From assembly GCA_900548625.1 (NCBI GenBank), contig URLO01000026.1:1-30235 (forward strand): a DNA stretch of 30,235 bases. The letters are read 5' to 3'. Origin of the DNA: an uncultured Eubacteriales bacterium (GTDB taxonomy: Bacteria > Bacillota > Clostridia > Oscillospirales > Oscillospiraceae). The notes under the pieces are model-generated. The model searched no databases. It saw only the letters and a program-made list of their open reading frames with translations, and had not been told where the DNA came from. The number at the start of each line of letters is the position of its first letter. Within the stretch, counting starts at the first letter, position 1. Below are positions 1 to 7,925 of this stretch, piece after piece. The position numbers were made by a program, and so were the translations under genes.

Positions 1-521
1 CTGCCATTCTTCGTGTCGCGCCCGATGCAGCTCTGTGCTTCGGCAACAACGTCCATCTGCGATTTGAATTTTGGGATGAAGCGCAACGCCATGGAGAGGA
101 CGAGGGACAGCGCGGGAATGACGCGCCCGAACAGGTACACGAACTTATCTGACGTCATGACCTCGTTGTAGCTGGAAAACCAGAGAACAACGCTTGCCAG
201 CATGACCGCTGCGGCCACGCCGTACAGCATGGACTCCAGCGTCAGCGGATTGCCGCCGGGCAAATACGTCAGTATCGTTTGACCTTCGTGATTGAACGCC
301 GGGTTCACAAGCGCGGCAAGCGCCGCCATGGGAAGCAGTCCCATGACGGCAAAGCGCACCGCTTTTCTGCCCTTGAGATAGATGTCATACGCCAGCGCGC
401 CGGTCAGAGAAATCGCAAGATAGACCGGGTGCATCAGGCACATTGAAAAAAGCAGGACGAGCGCGTAGTATAGAAAATTGATAATGGGATGGTAGCCGGA
501 AAATGTATCTCTGTTTCTCAT
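1..521 (-). CDS. ECF transporter transmembrane (T) component, EcfT/CbiQ family, 3' end outside window
   Basis: Translating from the ATG at 521 gives about 173 residues with no stop before the window edge. The product is very hydrophobic, with membrane segments near residues 12-47, 56-78 and 95-115, followed by a stretch containing FGRVIPALSLVLSMALRFIP. That stretch closely resembles the conserved EcfT/CbiQ segment before the cytoplasmic coupling helices. T components join the two ECF ATPases to a substrate-binding S component in vitamin and metal uptake. The family is normally about 260 aa, so roughly 90 residues are missing at the C-terminal end. The ATG overlaps the stop of the preceding DUF4430 lipoprotein gene (ATGA), so translation is probably coupled. 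ATPase and S-component genes would be expected just outside the window. The family call is strong. The substrate cannot be read from this part, and cobalamin is inferred from the neighbours and the riboswitch. Confidence 0.85.
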   Translation of the reverse strand, partial: MRNRDTFSGYHPIINFLYYALVLLFSMCLMHPVYLAISLTGALAYDIYLKGRKAVRFAVMGLLPMAALAALVNPAFNHEGQTILTYLPGGNPLTLESMLYGVAAAVMLASVVLWFSSYNEVMTSDKFVYLFGRVIPALSLVLSMALRFIPKFKSQMDVVAEAQSCIGRDTKNG

Positions 522-1120
522 GCGTCACCGCCTGTCGCATAGCCGCCGCCAATGTCCTTGCCCTGCTCGCAGGTGTATTCCCATTCCACGACATCGCCGT
601 TTTGAAGCTGATAGCGGCTGCATCCGTAGTTCGGAAACCAGTCGTTGACCTTGTACATCCAGCCGGACACCTCGCCGCAGTCAAACTCATAAAGGTTTCC
701 AATACCCTCGATATAGGCAGAGTTATAGATCGGCGTCATGGAAAATTCCATATGGATTTTGTTATCCCGGCAGACCTGCTGGAGTACGTCAAAAACACTC
801 TGCCCCTGCTTGAAGGTGACCTCCACGGGCTTCAGCAGCCAGCCGTCCTCCGGCACAAGCTCCACCTTTTCCTTGTCGCACAGATCCATGTGCTCCAGGA
901 TCGACGCGCAGGAAATAGAGATCGTACAGGTGTATTCCGTATCGCTGACCGACACGTCCTGCGGCTCGACCGGCTGCGGCTTACCCTCCGGGACGGGGTC
1001 GGTCAGGTACTCATCCTGCTCCTCCTTCCGTTCGGGTTTCCCATAGCCGTTTCCCGCCGCGCAGCCGCAAAGGAGCAGGAGCGCCAGAAAAAGCGCGGCC
1101 AGTCTGTAAAACTGCTTCAT
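518..1120 (-). CDS. DUF4430 (transcobalamin-like C-terminal domain) lipoprotein
   Basis: The 200-aa protein starts with a lipoprotein signal peptide whose lipobox ends in LLCGC, giving a predicted acylated Cys20, then a charged linker to about residue 58. The rest matches the DUF4430/transcobalamin-like C-terminal family: a beta-strand region, the GQSVFDVLQQV segment near 106-116, the signature SGWMY at 152-156, and a closing NGDVVEWEY strand. In transcobalamin and intrinsic factor the equivalent beta domain forms one half of the B12 site. Start: ATG at 1120 overlaps the TGA of the upstream alpha-barrel lipoprotein gene (ATGA), and its own stop overlaps the EcfT start. The three genes therefore form one translationally coupled unit. 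Family assignment is confident. B12 binding is inferred and no ligand contact can be proven from sequence. Confidence 0.85.
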   Translation of the reverse strand: MKQFYRLAALFLALLLLCGCAAGNGYGKPERKEEQDEYLTDPVPEGKPQPVEPQDVSVSDTEYTCTISISCASILEHMDLCDKEKVELVPEDGWLLKPVEVTFKQGQSVFDVLQQVCRDNKIHMEFSMTPIYNSAYIEGIGNLYEFDCGEVSGWMYKVNDWFPNYGCSRYQLQNGDVVEWEYTCEQGKDIGGGYATGGDA

Positions 1121-2094
1121 TGCATCACATCCGTCATGTCATAGAGTGTGGTTTCGCCTGTTTCGGCGCGATGGATCGCGGCCAGCGCATAAAATGCCTG
1201 CTCGGTCGCCATGCCGTCGTCGCCGCCGCTGCCGTCCAGCACATGCACGAACGCGCCGCTTTCCTGCGCGAAGCGCAGAAGCGCATCTTCGACGGTGATG
1301 CCGTTCTTCACAAAGCGTTCGTCGTCCAACGGGATGCCAAGCTCCGTCAGCGCCACGATCACTTGTGCGACCGATTCGCTGTTGCTCGATCCCCACGAAA
1401 CATAGCCGCCGTCCGGCTCCTGCAAGGAGGAGAGGACTGCAAGGCCGCGTTCCACGGCTGCTTCAACCTCCGGCTGCTCGCGGTATTTGGCAAGCGCCTG
1501 CAGCGTCATTGCCGTGATGTCCACGTCCGGCTCGCCGCCCGTCAGCGTCCAGCCGCCGTCCGGCAGCTCCCGCGTGAGCAGCTCGTCCACATACATCTGC
1601 CGCGTCGCCTGCACAGCGGCATCCGGTTTTTCGGGAATTTCATAGTTCCCGCTGTCCAGCGCCAGCAGCGCGAAGATCGTGCCGTTGATGCCCTGCTTGG
1701 TGACCTGTTCGAAATCTGCCAGAGGTTTCAGCAGATTGAACCCAGCTACGCTGGCAGGATCTTTTCCAATGGCGGTCAGCGCCAGCACGGTGCGGGAATA
1801 CTCGGTGTATTTGCGCTCACTGAGGACTCCGTTCTTCTCCCGGACAGCCGCTTCTACATTGTTATAATAGGTATCGTAGTATTTCTGCGGGGCCTTTACA
1901 CCGGAGCGTGCCAGCCCGAAAATCAGCCAGTCGCCGCCAATGGAACCTGCCCCCGGCTCAGCCACCTGCGCTTGCAGGTAACCGGCCGTTTTTTCAAGCT
2001 GCGTTTTCGGTTTGCCGCAGGCAGTCAGGGAGAGCAGCAGGGAAAGCAGGAGAAGCAGCGTAAGCATCCGTTTCATGCCGGTTTGTTTTCTCAT
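1117..2094 (-). CDS. Alpha/alpha-barrel (prenyltransferase/squalene-cyclase repeat) lipoprotein, intrinsic-factor-like alpha domain
   Basis: The 325-aa protein has a lipoprotein signal peptide with lipobox LTAC (Cys26). It carries tandem helical repeats typical of the prenyltransferase/squalene-oxidase-repeat superfamily: PDGGW (178-182) followed by DVDITAMTLQAL (190-201), PDGGY (227-231) followed by SESVAQVIVALTELG (239-253), and MATEQAFYALAAI (295-307). Alternating DGG turns and [ST]-x-A-x-x-[AL]-x-AL helices build alpha6/alpha6 barrels, the fold of the N-terminal domain of mammalian transcobalamin and intrinsic factor. No prenyltransferase or cyclase function is implied, since the protein is exported and lipidated. 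The SD AAGGAGAC lies right at the stop/start junction with the preceding SLH gene, 12 bases away. Its stop overlaps the start of the DUF4430 lipoprotein gene, so the two halves of a transcobalamin-like protein are made in sequence. Fold is confident. Corrinoid binding is inference. Confidence 0.85.
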   Translation of the reverse strand: MRKQTGMKRMLTLLLLLSLLLSLTACGKPKTQLEKTAGYLQAQVAEPGAGSIGGDWLIFGLARSGVKAPQKYYDTYYNNVEAAVREKNGVLSERKYTEYSRTVLALTAIGKDPASVAGFNLLKPLADFEQVTKQGINGTIFALLALDSGNYEIPEKPDAAVQATRQMYVDELLTRELPDGGWTLTGGEPDVDITAMTLQALAKYREQPEVEAAVERGLAVLSSLQEPDGGYVSWGSSNSESVAQVIVALTELGIPLDDERFVKNGITVEDALLRFAQESGAFVHVLDGSGGDDGMATEQAFYALAAIHRAETGETTLYDMTDVMQ

Positions 2095-2106
2095 TTCTCT
2101 GTCTCC

Positions 2107-3306
2107 TTAACTGCGCGCGGTTTTCAGCGCAACGCGGGCAATGATTGCAGCGGCTTCCGCACGGGAAATATTGCTGTCCGGTGCAAAGCGGCCGTCTGTG
2201 CCGCGCCCCTGCAGCACCCCTGCCCGATAGAGCAGGCGGATTTCCGCCGCATAGGGCGCGCCATCCGAAACATCCGGGATTTTTACATCGGTGTGAAGTG
2301 CTTCCAGCTCCGTTTCCGGCAGCGCGCGTGCAAAGACATATGCCATCTGCGCGCGGCTTGCCGTCTGCTGCAAATCTGCAAAATCCTTCGCGCCGAGGAT
2401 ACCGCTGAACACCGCATAGGTCAGATAGGTGTCCCACCAGTGTTCACCCTGCTTCTGGTCAAATACATATCCGTCTCCCGTGTAGATGCTGTGGGTGACA
2501 GCTGCCATTTTGACCACCTCGGCCAGCGTAATGCTGTCGTCTGGTGCAAAGCGTCCGTGACCGCGGCCCGCCATGATGCCGAGTCGGACAGCCTGACGGA
2601 CAACGCCCTGCTTCTGCGTGCCGTACCACTTGCTTTCGTCCACATCCGAATAGCCGGGATAGGCATTAGCAAGCGAGAAATTGTCCATGGAGGTCGTGCC
2701 GGTTTTGCTGCTCGATGTCTGACCGGAACCTTGGCCCTGATCTGGGCCTGCCGAGGGTGTCTGCTGGGGTGCGTCAATGGTCAGCGTCGCAGGCGAATAG
2801 CTCGCAGAAAGCGCATTTTGCTGTTCATCCGCAAAGGCGAACGGTTTGATGGCAATGCGCGTGCTGCCGCCCGCGGCAGATTCCTTCACCGAGAAAGTCA
2901 TGGTAAAGAGCGTTCCGTCCTTCTTTACATTCTGCGTATGGATGGCCGAAACATAACCAAGCAGCGCACTTGGATTCTCTTGGTCGATATACTGCAGATT
3001 CACAACAGCCATGCCGCCGCAGAGGTATGGGCTTTCTGCCGCAGAACCATCCGGAAGTGAAAGCTCCTGCTTCGTTTGGATGGAATCCAGCGTCAGCACA
3101 CTGCGGTCATATTCAATACCGAAGTCAAAGTTGGTAAAGCCCGGATTTCCGGCAATCTCCACATTAAAGGTGACGCTCTGACCCGGCTTTGCCGTGCTGT
3201 CGCCCTGTATGGATACCACACAGGGCGAGGCCGCAAACGCACCAACGGTAAGCGCCGCGACAAGCAGCAGGCAGAGAATTACTGATCTCAGTTTATGGTG
3301 TTTCAT
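2107..3306 (-). CDS. Cohesin-like domain protein with C-terminal SLH repeats
   Basis: The 399-aa exported protein has a signal peptide at residues 1-25. Residues about 27-155 look like a cohesin-type beta-sandwich: a start like VVSIQGDSTAKPGQSVTFNV, then NFDFGIEYDRSVLTLDS, GTLFTMTFSVKE and a final ATLTID strand. A Ser/Gly/Gln-rich linker follows. From about 215 to the end are SLH repeats (GYSDVDESKWYG, GRGHGRFAPDDSITLAE, GRGTDGRFAPDSNISRAEAA) that bind secondary cell-wall polymer and fix the protein to the wall. It starts 3 bases after the stop of the dockerin-bearing gene, and its SD (GGAGGG) lies inside the last dockerin codons, which argues for coupled expression. The natural reading is a wall-anchored receptor for the dockerin protein. 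The cohesin call rests on motif resemblance, and a cohesin-like adhesion fold without dockerin binding remains possible. Confidence 0.8.
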   Translation of the reverse strand: MKHHKLRSVILCLLLVAALTVGAFAASPCVVSIQGDSTAKPGQSVTFNVEIAGNPGFTNFDFGIEYDRSVLTLDSIQTKQELSLPDGSAAESPYLCGGMAVVNLQYIDQENPSALLGYVSAIHTQNVKKDGTLFTMTFSVKESAAGGSTRIAIKPFAFADEQQNALSASYSPATLTIDAPQQTPSAGPDQGQGSGQTSSSKTGTTSMDNFSLANAYPGYSDVDESKWYGTQKQGVVRQAVRLGIMAGRGHGRFAPDDSITLAEVVKMAAVTHSIYTGDGYVFDQKQGEHWWDTYLTYAVFSGILGAKDFADLQQTASRAQMAYVFARALPETELEALHTDVKIPDVSDGAPYAAEIRLLYRAGVLQGRGTDGRFAPDSNISRAEAAAIIARVALKTARS

Positions 3307-3309
3307 GTT

Positions 3310-6300
3310 TTATCCCTCCACTGGGAACTTTGTAATGAGCTGTGCGGCGTAGCGCAGGATCAGAACAGCATCCGTCGAATTGATCTTCCCATCGCCGTTC
3401 ACGTCCGCGGCAGCCGTGTCAATGTCCACACCGAGCTGTGCGGCATAGCGGAGGATGAGAACAGCATCTGTGGAGTTGACTTTCCCATCGCCATTCACAT
3501 CACCCCATGTGACTGTGCCTTCGCCCACGCGGATCTGTACGGTTGTCGCGATTGCTGCGATTGTGCTGCCCGCAATCATTGCGCTGCCGATTGGAGAATT
3601 GCGGTACATAATCTGATCGCGGCCAAACTCCAGAGAGATTTTCGTTGTTCCATTCTTCAGAGGTTCCGACGACGCAGACACCATATCCGTCACATCGCGC
3701 GTTGAACCGTCCGAGAGCGTAGCCGTCACGACCATGCCGGTTTTGTCAAAGGTTTCGCCGGCTGCATACTGTGTCTTTTGGGGCATTGTTGTAACCTCGA
3801 TCTTTTCAACGCTCCGACCGAAAGCCATCAGATAGCCGGAGTCGTTTTTGAAGTAGAGCGTACCGTCGCTGTCCGCAATCGGGCTGCAGATCGCGTACTG
3901 TGCCTGTTTGTCGAACGGTGTAAACAGTGCATAGGGGGTTCGATACGTCTTCTCGTTGAAGGTTTCCGATGTCAGATAGTCCGCTTCCGTCTGTCCCGCC
4001 TTATCACGCAGAACGCGAAGCGTTCCCGGCGTGTAATTGTCGATAAAGTAGACATAGACGTATCCGTTCTCCGACTCATAGGCCGTCGTCAACATACCAC
4101 TCGTCTGCGGATATCCCTGTGTCGGCACACTATACGCAATTTTCCAGTTTTCCAGGTCGATGACCGTGATGTTGTGACCGGAATACTGCGTAAACTGCCC
4201 CGTGCCGCTGACACCAATATATGCGCGCCCATTGTAGACGACCGGTGTGGAGGTACTCATCGGCGGAAGGGCCGGATCGTTTGCACCGTTGTCCAGTTTC
4301 AGTCCGTCACATGCTGTAATGGCGTAGCTGCCGTTCTGCGCTTCAACCTTTGCGCGGTAGAACGTGCCGCCCTTGGAGGTAAAGTAGTATGCCTTTGTTA
4401 CACTGTCATAGCAGATCGTGCTGCGAATGTCACCGTCTAGACCGCTCCTGGAGTCCAGCACTTTACCGGTCAGTGGGTCAAACAAGTAAAGATAGGAGTT
4501 CTGATTCTTGCCATCATCTGTTCCGACCATGATGAAGTCATTACAGGCGTAAGCGCCGGCCCAATAGAAGCCGCCGTCCTGCTCATGCCGCCAAGTCGCA
4601 TGTTTCGCTTCCGTCGTGCTTGACGGATCCTCGTCCGTTAGACTGATGCACACGAAACTGCCGTCCAGCACTTCGCCATTCCAGAAGCCTGTGTAGGCGT
4701 AACCGTTCAAAATTGCGATTGGGCAGTTTGGCTGGCCGCCCAGCGGGTCGGTGTACAGCCACAGGGATTCCAGCGTCTTCGCGTTGAACGCCTGAATGCG
4801 TCCATCAGACAGACCAACTAACAGAATGCCATCTGCATAGGTTGGACCGTTGATTGCGAAGCTGGACGTTCCAGCCATATCGCCACTCGCTTCTATTGCA
4901 CCCGTTGCCTTATTCACGCGGTAAATATGATTACCAGCATAGACGACCAGGCAGTCATCCACAAGGATGGGGCTGCTGACCGCACCGGTGTCCCAACCTT
5001 TGCCCAGCGGAGAAGCCCAATACAGCATACCGTCCAGCGCACCGAGCGGTGTCTTTGCACTTACGACGCCGTTGTTGCTGTCCGCGCCGCGGAAATTTGC
5101 CCATTCTGCGTCAAGCTCAACGATGCTGGAGTTCACAGCCGCCTTTTGCAGCGTGACCGACACCGCAGAGAGATTCGTATAAGTATCCGTTCCGAATGTC
5201 AGGCGCTTCTGCCCGTTCTCTGTGGTCAATTCCATGTTCCCGTTCTGACCTATATATCCGGCTTTTGTAAAGGAGCAGTTGTAGGTAAAGCCCTCGGAAA
5301 GCGGGAAAGACCCATCGTCATTCGGCCAGACGCGGTTATGACTGACAGTTTCATACAGATAGACCTGCGTGTCAGCCGGCTGGAGTTGGAACCGCACAGC
5401 AGTCGTCGCAGCTTTTTGTACCGTGATCGTATATTCCGTTTTGGCCTCCGGTGCGAACTGGTTCGTCACCGTAATGCGGATGGTTTCCTCCTGCTCCGTT
5501 CCGTTCAGCTTCAGCGGAACATTTCCCAGAGAGGAGAGTGGCGTATCGTTCAGTGCGACTTCGTATCCTGTCGTATCGTCACCATATCGCGGCTCATCTG
5601 TATGCAACTGGAACGTAAGGTTCAGTAGGGATGCCGCGGCGGGGATCAGGATCGAATACTCCTGCTGTTTTCCATTGAAGCCGGTCAGGTCGCTGTCCTT
5701 CTGATTCAGCAGGATCTGTCTGTTCTGCATACTTACCGTTACATTCTTAAGGCTCAGGATACGCTCGATGTGCAGAATGTAATCCACATAATAGGTCACA
5801 CCGTCCGAATCATCCGTATCAGATACGCGGAACGTTACAGTATTGCCGTAGGCACTGCCGGTCAGTAGCGCTTCCAGAAGACTGGTACCTGTTCTTTTTC
5901 CGTTCGTAATAATCTTTTGGCATAGAATGCTGCTGTCACGAGCACTGCTTTGACAAGCATAGAGCGCAGAACACGTTCCCTGCGCAATTTCCACCCAAGC
6001 ATACAATGCGCTGGAATCATCTATCGTCTTTAGCGTGTATTCGTGCGTCTGCGCGTCAAACGCCGCATCCATCTTCAGATTACCGCGCGCTGTCTTACTT
6101 TCTGCGTCACCGAGGTCAAGGACCTCCAGCCAGTCCTCCTGCTTGACCGACACCTCAATGACCTCGCTGCTGCCAAGCGTGAAAGACTTTTTCGCGTGGT
6201 AATAGGTACCCTGCGTCGCAACATACGAGTAATCGTCGCCCGGCACGAGCGTGTAGAGATAATTGACCGTGCCGCTGGCGCCAATCGTTTTTGTGTAGGC

Positions 6301-7911
6301 CAGTTCTTCGCCGTTCTTGTTTACGACCGTCAGTGTGACATCACTGGCCGTCTTGAACGTGACCTTTTTTCCTTGGCCCGGTTGGATCGCCAATGTATAG
6401 GTCGTCGTGTAGCTGCCGGAGGAAACCGTGATCGTGACCGTCGTATTGCTGGAGATCGTCACGGTCGCGCTGCCGTCTGTGTCCAGTGCGTTTCCGTTGA
6501 CTGTGATGGAAGACCCGGAGACCGTGGCGGTTGGATAGATTTTCAGCACCTGTTCGGAATCAAGGATCTTATAGGTATATTCCGTCTTGGTGCTGGAAAA
6601 GCTCTCCGTTGCGGCCTGCGCCGTACCTGCGGCATTGGTCACGCGGAGACTGCCGAGCGTCGGCATGCGGTCGAGCTGGAGCGTCAGATCCACGCTCTGT
6701 GTATAACCGTCAGAACCGCTCTTGCTGGCGCGGAGAATGACCGTATTGCCTGCCGCGCCGCGGGAGAGCACATTGTCAATGCTGGTCGCGTTGGATTCTG
6801 CCGGAATGTCTTTTTCTCTGGCCGCACCGCTTACGTCCGTGTAAACAGCCTTGACCTTCGCGCCGGTTCCGCTGGTGCTCAGCTTAAAATACGGATACAG
6901 CCGCCCGGTAAAGCTGTCCGGCACCTGCACGGTCGCGGTATGGTCTGTCAGCGTATACGCATAGCAGTTCGCATCGAAATCCGCGTCGTAGCCGCTGGAA
7001 ATTTGCAGACTATTCTCTTTGAACCAGTCGCCGGTGGGCAGGCTGGCGCTTACCGTCATTGCACCGCTGACCGTGATCTTGCCGGAAACCATGCGGTTAC
7101 CCTGCCGGACATAGAAGGTATAGCCGCCTGCCGGAAGCTGGAGTTTTCCGGTGTGACCGGTATCCTCGAATTGCTTACCGTAATCGCTGACCGCGGACAC
7201 AGTATACCCGCTGCCGGAATAGCCGGAGAAGGTCACGGTGTATTTGGTGTTCTGCCCGGCTTTATAGGCGTTGATCTTCGCCGTGATCGCAGCTGCATAG
7301 CTCTGTGCGCTCTCACTGGTAACGCCCAAATAGCCGCTGACTGCTGCCTGGTATTCGTCTGCTGCGGCGTTCTGCACATCGGCAGCTTCTTCCAGATAGT
7401 CCGCCATGACCTGCATCAAGGTTTGCAGGCCGGAGGACGGTGTGCTGTTCGAGGCTTCACTAAATCTGAAATGCGTCACAGTATTGGCAGCGCTGTCAAT
7501 GGAAACGCCATCCGGCGTACTGCCATAGGTATAGTTGCCGTTGACGCCCTCAATCGCCGTAATAAACTGATTGCTGCCATTCGTTGTAAAGCTGTATTTG
7601 CTGGCGTTCAGCGCCTGCCGGATAGTCTGCCCATCCGTAAAGGCGATCCGCACCGGCGCAATGAGCAGCTTATTTGCTGTTTCAGCGGAAAAATAGAAAT
7701 ACCCGCTTGCATTGACCGCCTGCGTCGAAATTGCAGCTTCCTCCACAGGTTCTTCTGTGGTCACTTCCGCGTCTGTATTTTCCGCAGGCACGGTATCCAC
7801 GGTTTCTTCCGCTTCAACCGGCTCTGCATCCGCTGCCAGCACGCTGAGCGGCAGGCAGGACAGGAGCATTGCCAGCAGGAGCAATGCGGCGGTCATTCGT
7901 TTCAGTTTCAT
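3310..7911 (-). CDS. Large secreted protein: cadherin-like domains, PQQ-type beta-propeller, Ig-like domain and C-terminal dockerin
   Basis: The start is set at ATG 7911 (MKLKRMTAALLLL) rather than the longer frame from 7947. A GGGAGG SD lies 7 bases upstream, and this start begins directly with a signal peptide. The product is 1533 aa. An acidic linker (about 25-60) is followed by a region with a divergent DUF4430-like segment (FTDGQTIRQALNAS). Cadherin-like beta-sandwich domains lie near 415-510 and 720-830. A PQQ-like beta-propeller covers about 940-1365, with repeats such as SSPILVDDCLVVYAG. Next come a bacterial Ig-like group-3 domain (about 1370-1455) and a dockerin (1468-1533). The dockerin has two almost identical calcium loops, DVNGDGKVNSTD and DVNGDGKINSTD, each followed by AVLILRYAAQL. 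The gene downstream encodes a cohesin-like SLH protein, its probable partner. The propeller shares the motif FYWAGA with the propeller protein at 23823-25622. Ligand is unknown. Confidence 0.85.
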   Translation of the reverse strand: MKLKRMTAALLLLAMLLSCLPLSVLAADAEPVEAEETVDTVPAENTDAEVTTEEPVEEAAISTQAVNASGYFYFSAETANKLLIAPVRIAFTDGQTIRQALNASKYSFTTNGSNQFITAIEGVNGNYTYGSTPDGVSIDSAANTVTHFRFSEASNSTPSSGLQTLMQVMADYLEEAADVQNAAADEYQAAVSGYLGVTSESAQSYAAAITAKINAYKAGQNTKYTVTFSGYSGSGYTVSAVSDYGKQFEDTGHTGKLQLPAGGYTFYVRQGNRMVSGKITVSGAMTVSASLPTGDWFKENSLQISSGYDADFDANCYAYTLTDHTATVQVPDSFTGRLYPYFKLSTSGTGAKVKAVYTDVSGAAREKDIPAESNATSIDNVLSRGAAGNTVILRASKSGSDGYTQSVDLTLQLDRMPTLGSLRVTNAAGTAQAATESFSSTKTEYTYKILDSEQVLKIYPTATVSGSSITVNGNALDTDGSATVTISSNTTVTITVSSGSYTTTYTLAIQPGQGKKVTFKTASDVTLTVVNKNGEELAYTKTIGASGTVNYLYTLVPGDDYSYVATQGTYYHAKKSFTLGSSEVIEVSVKQEDWLEVLDLGDAESKTARGNLKMDAAFDAQTHEYTLKTIDDSSALYAWVEIAQGTCSALYACQSSARDSSILCQKIITNGKRTGTSLLEALLTGSAYGNTVTFRVSDTDDSDGVTYYVDYILHIERILSLKNVTVSMQNRQILLNQKDSDLTGFNGKQQEYSILIPAAASLLNLTFQLHTDEPRYGDDTTGYEVALNDTPLSSLGNVPLKLNGTEQEETIRITVTNQFAPEAKTEYTITVQKAATTAVRFQLQPADTQVYLYETVSHNRVWPNDDGSFPLSEGFTYNCSFTKAGYIGQNGNMELTTENGQKRLTFGTDTYTNLSAVSVTLQKAAVNSSIVELDAEWANFRGADSNNGVVSAKTPLGALDGMLYWASPLGKGWDTGAVSSPILVDDCLVVYAGNHIYRVNKATGAIEASGDMAGTSSFAINGPTYADGILLVGLSDGRIQAFNAKTLESLWLYTDPLGGQPNCPIAILNGYAYTGFWNGEVLDGSFVCISLTDEDPSSTTEAKHATWRHEQDGGFYWAGAYACNDFIMVGTDDGKNQNSYLYLFDPLTGKVLDSRSGLDGDIRSTICYDSVTKAYYFTSKGGTFYRAKVEAQNGSYAITACDGLKLDNGANDPALPPMSTSTPVVYNGRAYIGVSGTGQFTQYSGHNITVIDLENWKIAYSVPTQGYPQTSGMLTTAYESENGYVYVYFIDNYTPGTLRVLRDKAGQTEADYLTSETFNEKTYRTPYALFTPFDKQAQYAICSPIADSDGTLYFKNDSGYLMAFGRSVEKIEVTTMPQKTQYAAGETFDKTGMVVTATLSDGSTRDVTDMVSASSEPLKNGTTKISLEFGRDQIMYRNSPIGSAMIAGSTIAAIATTVQIRVGEGTVTWGDVNGDGKVNSTDAVLILRYAAQLGVDIDTAAADVNGDGKINSTDAVLILRYAAQLITKFPVEG
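3331..3509 (-). repeat. Tandem duplication encoding the two dockerin EF-hand repeats
   Basis: Two successive units of roughly 90 bases each encode a calcium-binding loop plus helix (DVNGDGK-[VI]-NSTDAVLILRYAAQL). Both loops keep Asp/Asn at positions 1, 3, 5 and 12, so calcium binding is expected. The helix residues that usually decide cohesin specificity are identical in both copies, which would permit the dual binding mode known for duplicated dockerins. This is the only dockerin seen in the window. Confidence 0.85.
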
Positions 7912-7925
7912 AGGGTTACCTCCCA

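Noticed and set aside
1120..3060. 646-aa open frame on the plus strand
   Set aside because: It is antisense to two recognised genes, has no SD or family resemblance, and has Arg/His/Cys-rich composition typical of GC-driven shadow frames.
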